From contig JAABTM010000014.1 in the NCBI GenBank assembly GCA_011389855.1, positions 1-37,391 on the forward strand: 37,391 nucleotides of DNA, read 5' to 3'. Below the pieces are notes generated by a model. The model made no database searches. It was not told the DNA's origin and saw only the letters and a list, made by a program, of their open reading frames with translations. Origin of the DNA: Desulfobacteraceae bacterium. Its GTDB lineage: Bacteria > Desulfobacterota > Desulfobacteria > Desulfobacterales > JAABSP01. The translations under genes were made by a program, and so were the position numbers. Shown in pieces: positions 36,943 through 37,391 of the stretch (position 1 is the stretch's first letter; the number at the start of each line of letters is the position of its first letter).

Positions 36943-37391
36943 TTAAATAATGCGACCCGTCACCAGAAGCCGCCGCCCACCCCCGTGCCGAAAGGGCAGG
37001 ACATTGCCGGAGAACGGGACCTCCCTGACCAGCTCGTCCCTGGGAGCGATGAGGACCAGCCGCCATCCCCGGTAGTCGGCGCCGAGCTTGGCGCGGATCT
37101 CCCGGAACAGCGCATCGCTCTCGCCGACCCCGCCCAGGCGGCGGCCATAGGGGGGATTGAGGGCCACGGTCCCCTTCTTCGAGGTCATCTTTTTGGGGAC
37201 GAATCCGAAAAAATCCCCATGGCCGACCTGGAGGACGTCGGACAGCCCATGCCGGCGGACCGTCCCCTCCAGCAGATGACACGAGCGCGCCGAGATGTCG
37301 GATGCGAATACCATCGGTTCCGGGACCGTCCGGCGGGCGGCGGCCGCCTCGCGTTTCAAGTGGTCCCACCGCCTGGGGAGAAAGGAGGGCC
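36943..37391 (-). CDS. THUMP-class / RlmL-like rRNA methyltransferase, N-terminus beyond window
   Basis: The last about 149 codons are visible and the frame is open to the window edge. It shows the SAM-dependent N6/N2 methyltransferase part of the RlmL/YpsC family: VFASDISARSCHLLEGTVRR (acidic end of strand 2), VGHGDFFGF, and the catalytic NPPYGRRLG motif, followed by the last strands (WRLVLIAPRDEL) and NGN-like end. These enzymes methylate guanine in 23S rRNA. The specific member cannot be named without the THUMP domain. It is on the same strand as the acs genes, upstream of the acs promoter, with no clear terminator between. Confidence 0.85.
   Translation of the reverse strand, partial: PSFLPRRWDHLKREAAAARRTVPEPMVFASDISARSCHLLEGTVRRHGLSDVLQVGHGDFFGFVPKKMTSKKGTVALNPPYGRRLGGVGESDALFREIRAKLGADYRGWRLVLIAPRDELVREVPFSGNVLPFRHGGGRRLLVTGRII

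Overview
The window reads as chromosomal DNA of a high-GC, anaerobic, sulfate-reducer-like Desulfobacterota (former Deltaproteobacteria). The main reason is a complete carbonyl branch of the Wood-Ljungdahl pathway in single-copy operon form (acsV, acsD, cooS/acsA, acsB, acsC, acsE). It sits beside an atypical chemosensory cluster and a 1,400-residue PEP/pyruvate-binding-domain protein of a kind common in that group. The genus cannot be fixed from the sequence alone. Nearly all genes lie on the minus strand; only rsmA, a rhodanese gene and an AAA-ATPase gene are on the plus strand.

Region 1 (1-11960, all minus) is one chemosensory operon. A good sigma-70-type promoter at 11928-11956 drives, in order: a REC-PATAN-zinc ribbon-TPR-REC protein, a single-domain response regulator, CheW, a hybrid CheA with two Hpt domains and a terminal REC, two further CheW-like proteins, a PilJ-like methyl-accepting protein with a duplicated periplasmic sensor, a Leu/Ile/Val-type periplasmic binding protein, and a TPR lipoprotein cut by the window edge. 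The composition resembles type IV pilus (Pil-Chp) pathways rather than flagellar ones; no cheR or cheB is present. One of the CheW genes carries about ten copies of an 8-nt tandem repeat inside its reading frame.

Region 2 (11960-24180) holds housekeeping and orphan genes: a 62-residue helical protein, a PreP-like M16C zinc protease, a small predicted DNA-binding protein, rsmA, an unusual 417-residue GAPDH convergent with and overlapping rsmA, an AbiEii-type nucleotidyltransferase toxin with a small partner, a large dikinase-like protein without a PEP-binding barrel, and a membrane-anchored rhodanese.

Region 3 (24180-26250) is a lower-GC AAA-ATPase/PD-(D/E)XK gene that looks acquired. It is closed by a strong bidirectional terminator shared with the acs operon.

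Region 4 (26275-36920, minus) is the acs operon. AcsV reactivates the corrinoid protein, AcsE moves the methyl group from methyl-H4folate to the AcsC/AcsD corrinoid iron-sulfur protein, CooS interconverts CO2 and CO, and AcsB joins methyl, CO and CoA (or runs the reverse during acetate oxidation). Two points stand out: AcsD has a 190-residue TolA-like Lys/Ala-rich tail, and two exact, oppositely oriented copies of a 22-nt palindrome flank acsB. The window ends inside a THUMP-type rRNA methyltransferase gene.

The most noteworthy items are the AcsD tail, the 8-nt repeat in cheW (a possible phase-variation switch), the barrel-less dikinase, and the complete but atypical chemosensory pathway. No CRISPR array, rRNA, tRNA or insertion sequence was seen.
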